A stretch of 24,033 nucleotides of DNA from JBMTVN01 sp046047235. Lineage in GTDB: Bacteria; Verrucomicrobiota; Verrucomicrobiia; Limisphaerales; JAHDYP01. The DNA lies in contig JBJOII010000058.1 in NCBI GenBank assembly GCA_046047235.1, forward strand, positions 1 to 24,033, in the 5' to 3' direction. Numbering within the stretch: the stretch's first letter is position 1; every line of letters begins with the position of its first letter. Below are positions 23,553-24,033 of the stretch, piece after piece. Below the pieces are notes generated by a model, which saw nothing but the letters and a program-made list of their open reading frames with translations, was not told the origin of the DNA and did no database searches. The position numbers and the translations under genes were made by a program.

Positions 23553-24033
23553 TCAACCCACCAGCGCCAGTCGCAGCAAATCCAACGCCTGCTGCGATGT
23601 CACCTGCTTGAACGTCTGCCTGTCCCAAGGATTATGACGCCGGTCCACACGGGTCCCACCCTCCCCCGCCAAAGCCATGTAAACTGTCCCCACCGGCTTC
23701 TCCTCACTCCCTCCACCAGGACCCGCAATGCCCGTCACCGCTATGGCATAATCGGCCCCCGACCGCAACCGCGCCCCCTCCGCCATAGCTCTCGCCACAG
23801 GCTCACTCACCGCCCCATGCTCCGCCAGCAACAGCTCGCCTACACCCAAATCCCGCACCTTGGCCGCGTTGCTATACGTCACCCAGCCACCCAAAACACA
23901 CTCCGACGCCCCCGGCACATCCGTCAGCCGATCAGCTAAATGCCCCCCCGTGCACGACTCCGCAACAGCAACCGTCCGCCCACACCCCCGCAATAATCCC
24001 ACCACCACAGACTCCAACTCCTCCTCTCCCTCT
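23553..24033 (-). CDS. cinA: CinA C-terminal domain (partial at window edge)
   Basis: The frame is open to the right edge, so the 5' part is missing. The visible part is the nicotinamide-nucleotide amidase domain (PncC/CinA-C), which turns NMN into nicotinic acid mononucleotide in pyridine nucleotide salvage. Diagnostic motifs are A-E-S-C-T-G-G, S-N-A-A-K, G-A-V-S and T-G-I-A-G-P-G-G-G with G-T-V-Y-M-A. The first visible residues, an acidic E-E-E-L-E helix, match the linker that joins this domain to the MoaB/Mog-like N-terminal domain of full-length CinA, so a two-domain protein is likely. A TTG at 24017 could instead start a stand-alone PncC. Converges on the ferredoxin gene. Confidence 0.9.
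   Translation of the reverse strand, partial: EGEEELESVVVGLLRGCGRTVAVAESCTGGHLADRLTDVPGASECVLGGWVTYSNAAKVRDLGVGELLLAEHGAVSEPVARAMAEGARLRSGADYAIAVTGIAGPGGGSEEKPVGTVYMALAGEGGTRVDRRHNPWDRQTFKQVTSQQALDLLRLALVG

Noticed and set aside
1..24033. Mobile element or integrated phage
   Set aside because: No transposase, integrase, terminal inverted repeats or target duplications were seen. Composition is uniform across the window.

Overview
The window looks like a chromosomal segment of a verrucomicrobial bacterium (Verrucomicrobiota), with Planctomycetota the nearest alternative. The reasons are a secreted lectin-like protein ending in a VPDSG-CTERM-type sorting tail, a PSD1 cytochrome (PSCyt1/DUF1549/DUF1553 architecture) paired with a DUF1501 protein, an FGly-type sulfatase, PQQ-type propeller proteins whose N-terminus reads WPQWRG, and a DUF5117-type zinc metalloprotease. 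The + strand is very C-rich whichever strand carries the gene. This suggests strong replication-linked skew, with the minus strand as the leading strand.

Left edge (1-2983): the tail of a c-type cytochrome, then tmk and rpsT on the + strand, ending at a strong, probably bidirectional terminator. A minus-strand zinc-ribbon protein and a small + strand membrane protein diverge from a short spacer. After a 250-base spacer containing a 6-8-6 dyad comes the exported C-type-lectin protein.

Centre (2988-21559): eleven genes all on the minus strand, reading from right to left. First is a complete tripartite efflux or secretion machine: a TolC-like lipoprotein, an HlyD/MacA adaptor with a C-terminal EF-hand, a MacB/LolD-type ATPase and an FtsX-fold permease. 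It is coupled by an ATGA overlap and gaps of 5-25 bases. After a 221-base spacer full of short direct repeats come a large gluzincin-type metalloprotease and a PDZ protein, then the PSD1 cytochrome, the DUF1501 Tat protein, a PQQ-like propeller, a sulfatase and a secreted protein of unknown function. Apart from the repeat spacer, no gap exceeds 53 bases. Nearly every product carries an export signal, a lipobox or a membrane anchor. I infer an envelope or periplasmic programme: polymer or sulfated-glycan handling, protein turnover and export. The substrate cannot be read from the sequence.

Right edge (21748-24033): a beta-CASP metallo-beta-lactamase nuclease diverges from the efflux operon. 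It is followed by a small [4Fe-4S] ferredoxin with its own promoter-like sequence and a terminator. Last is the C-terminal part of CinA on the minus strand, cut by the window edge.

There is no gene-free stretch above 300 bases. The longest spacers are 2084-2333, 15547-15767 and 21560-21747. I saw no tRNA, rRNA, CRISPR array, transposase or integrase.
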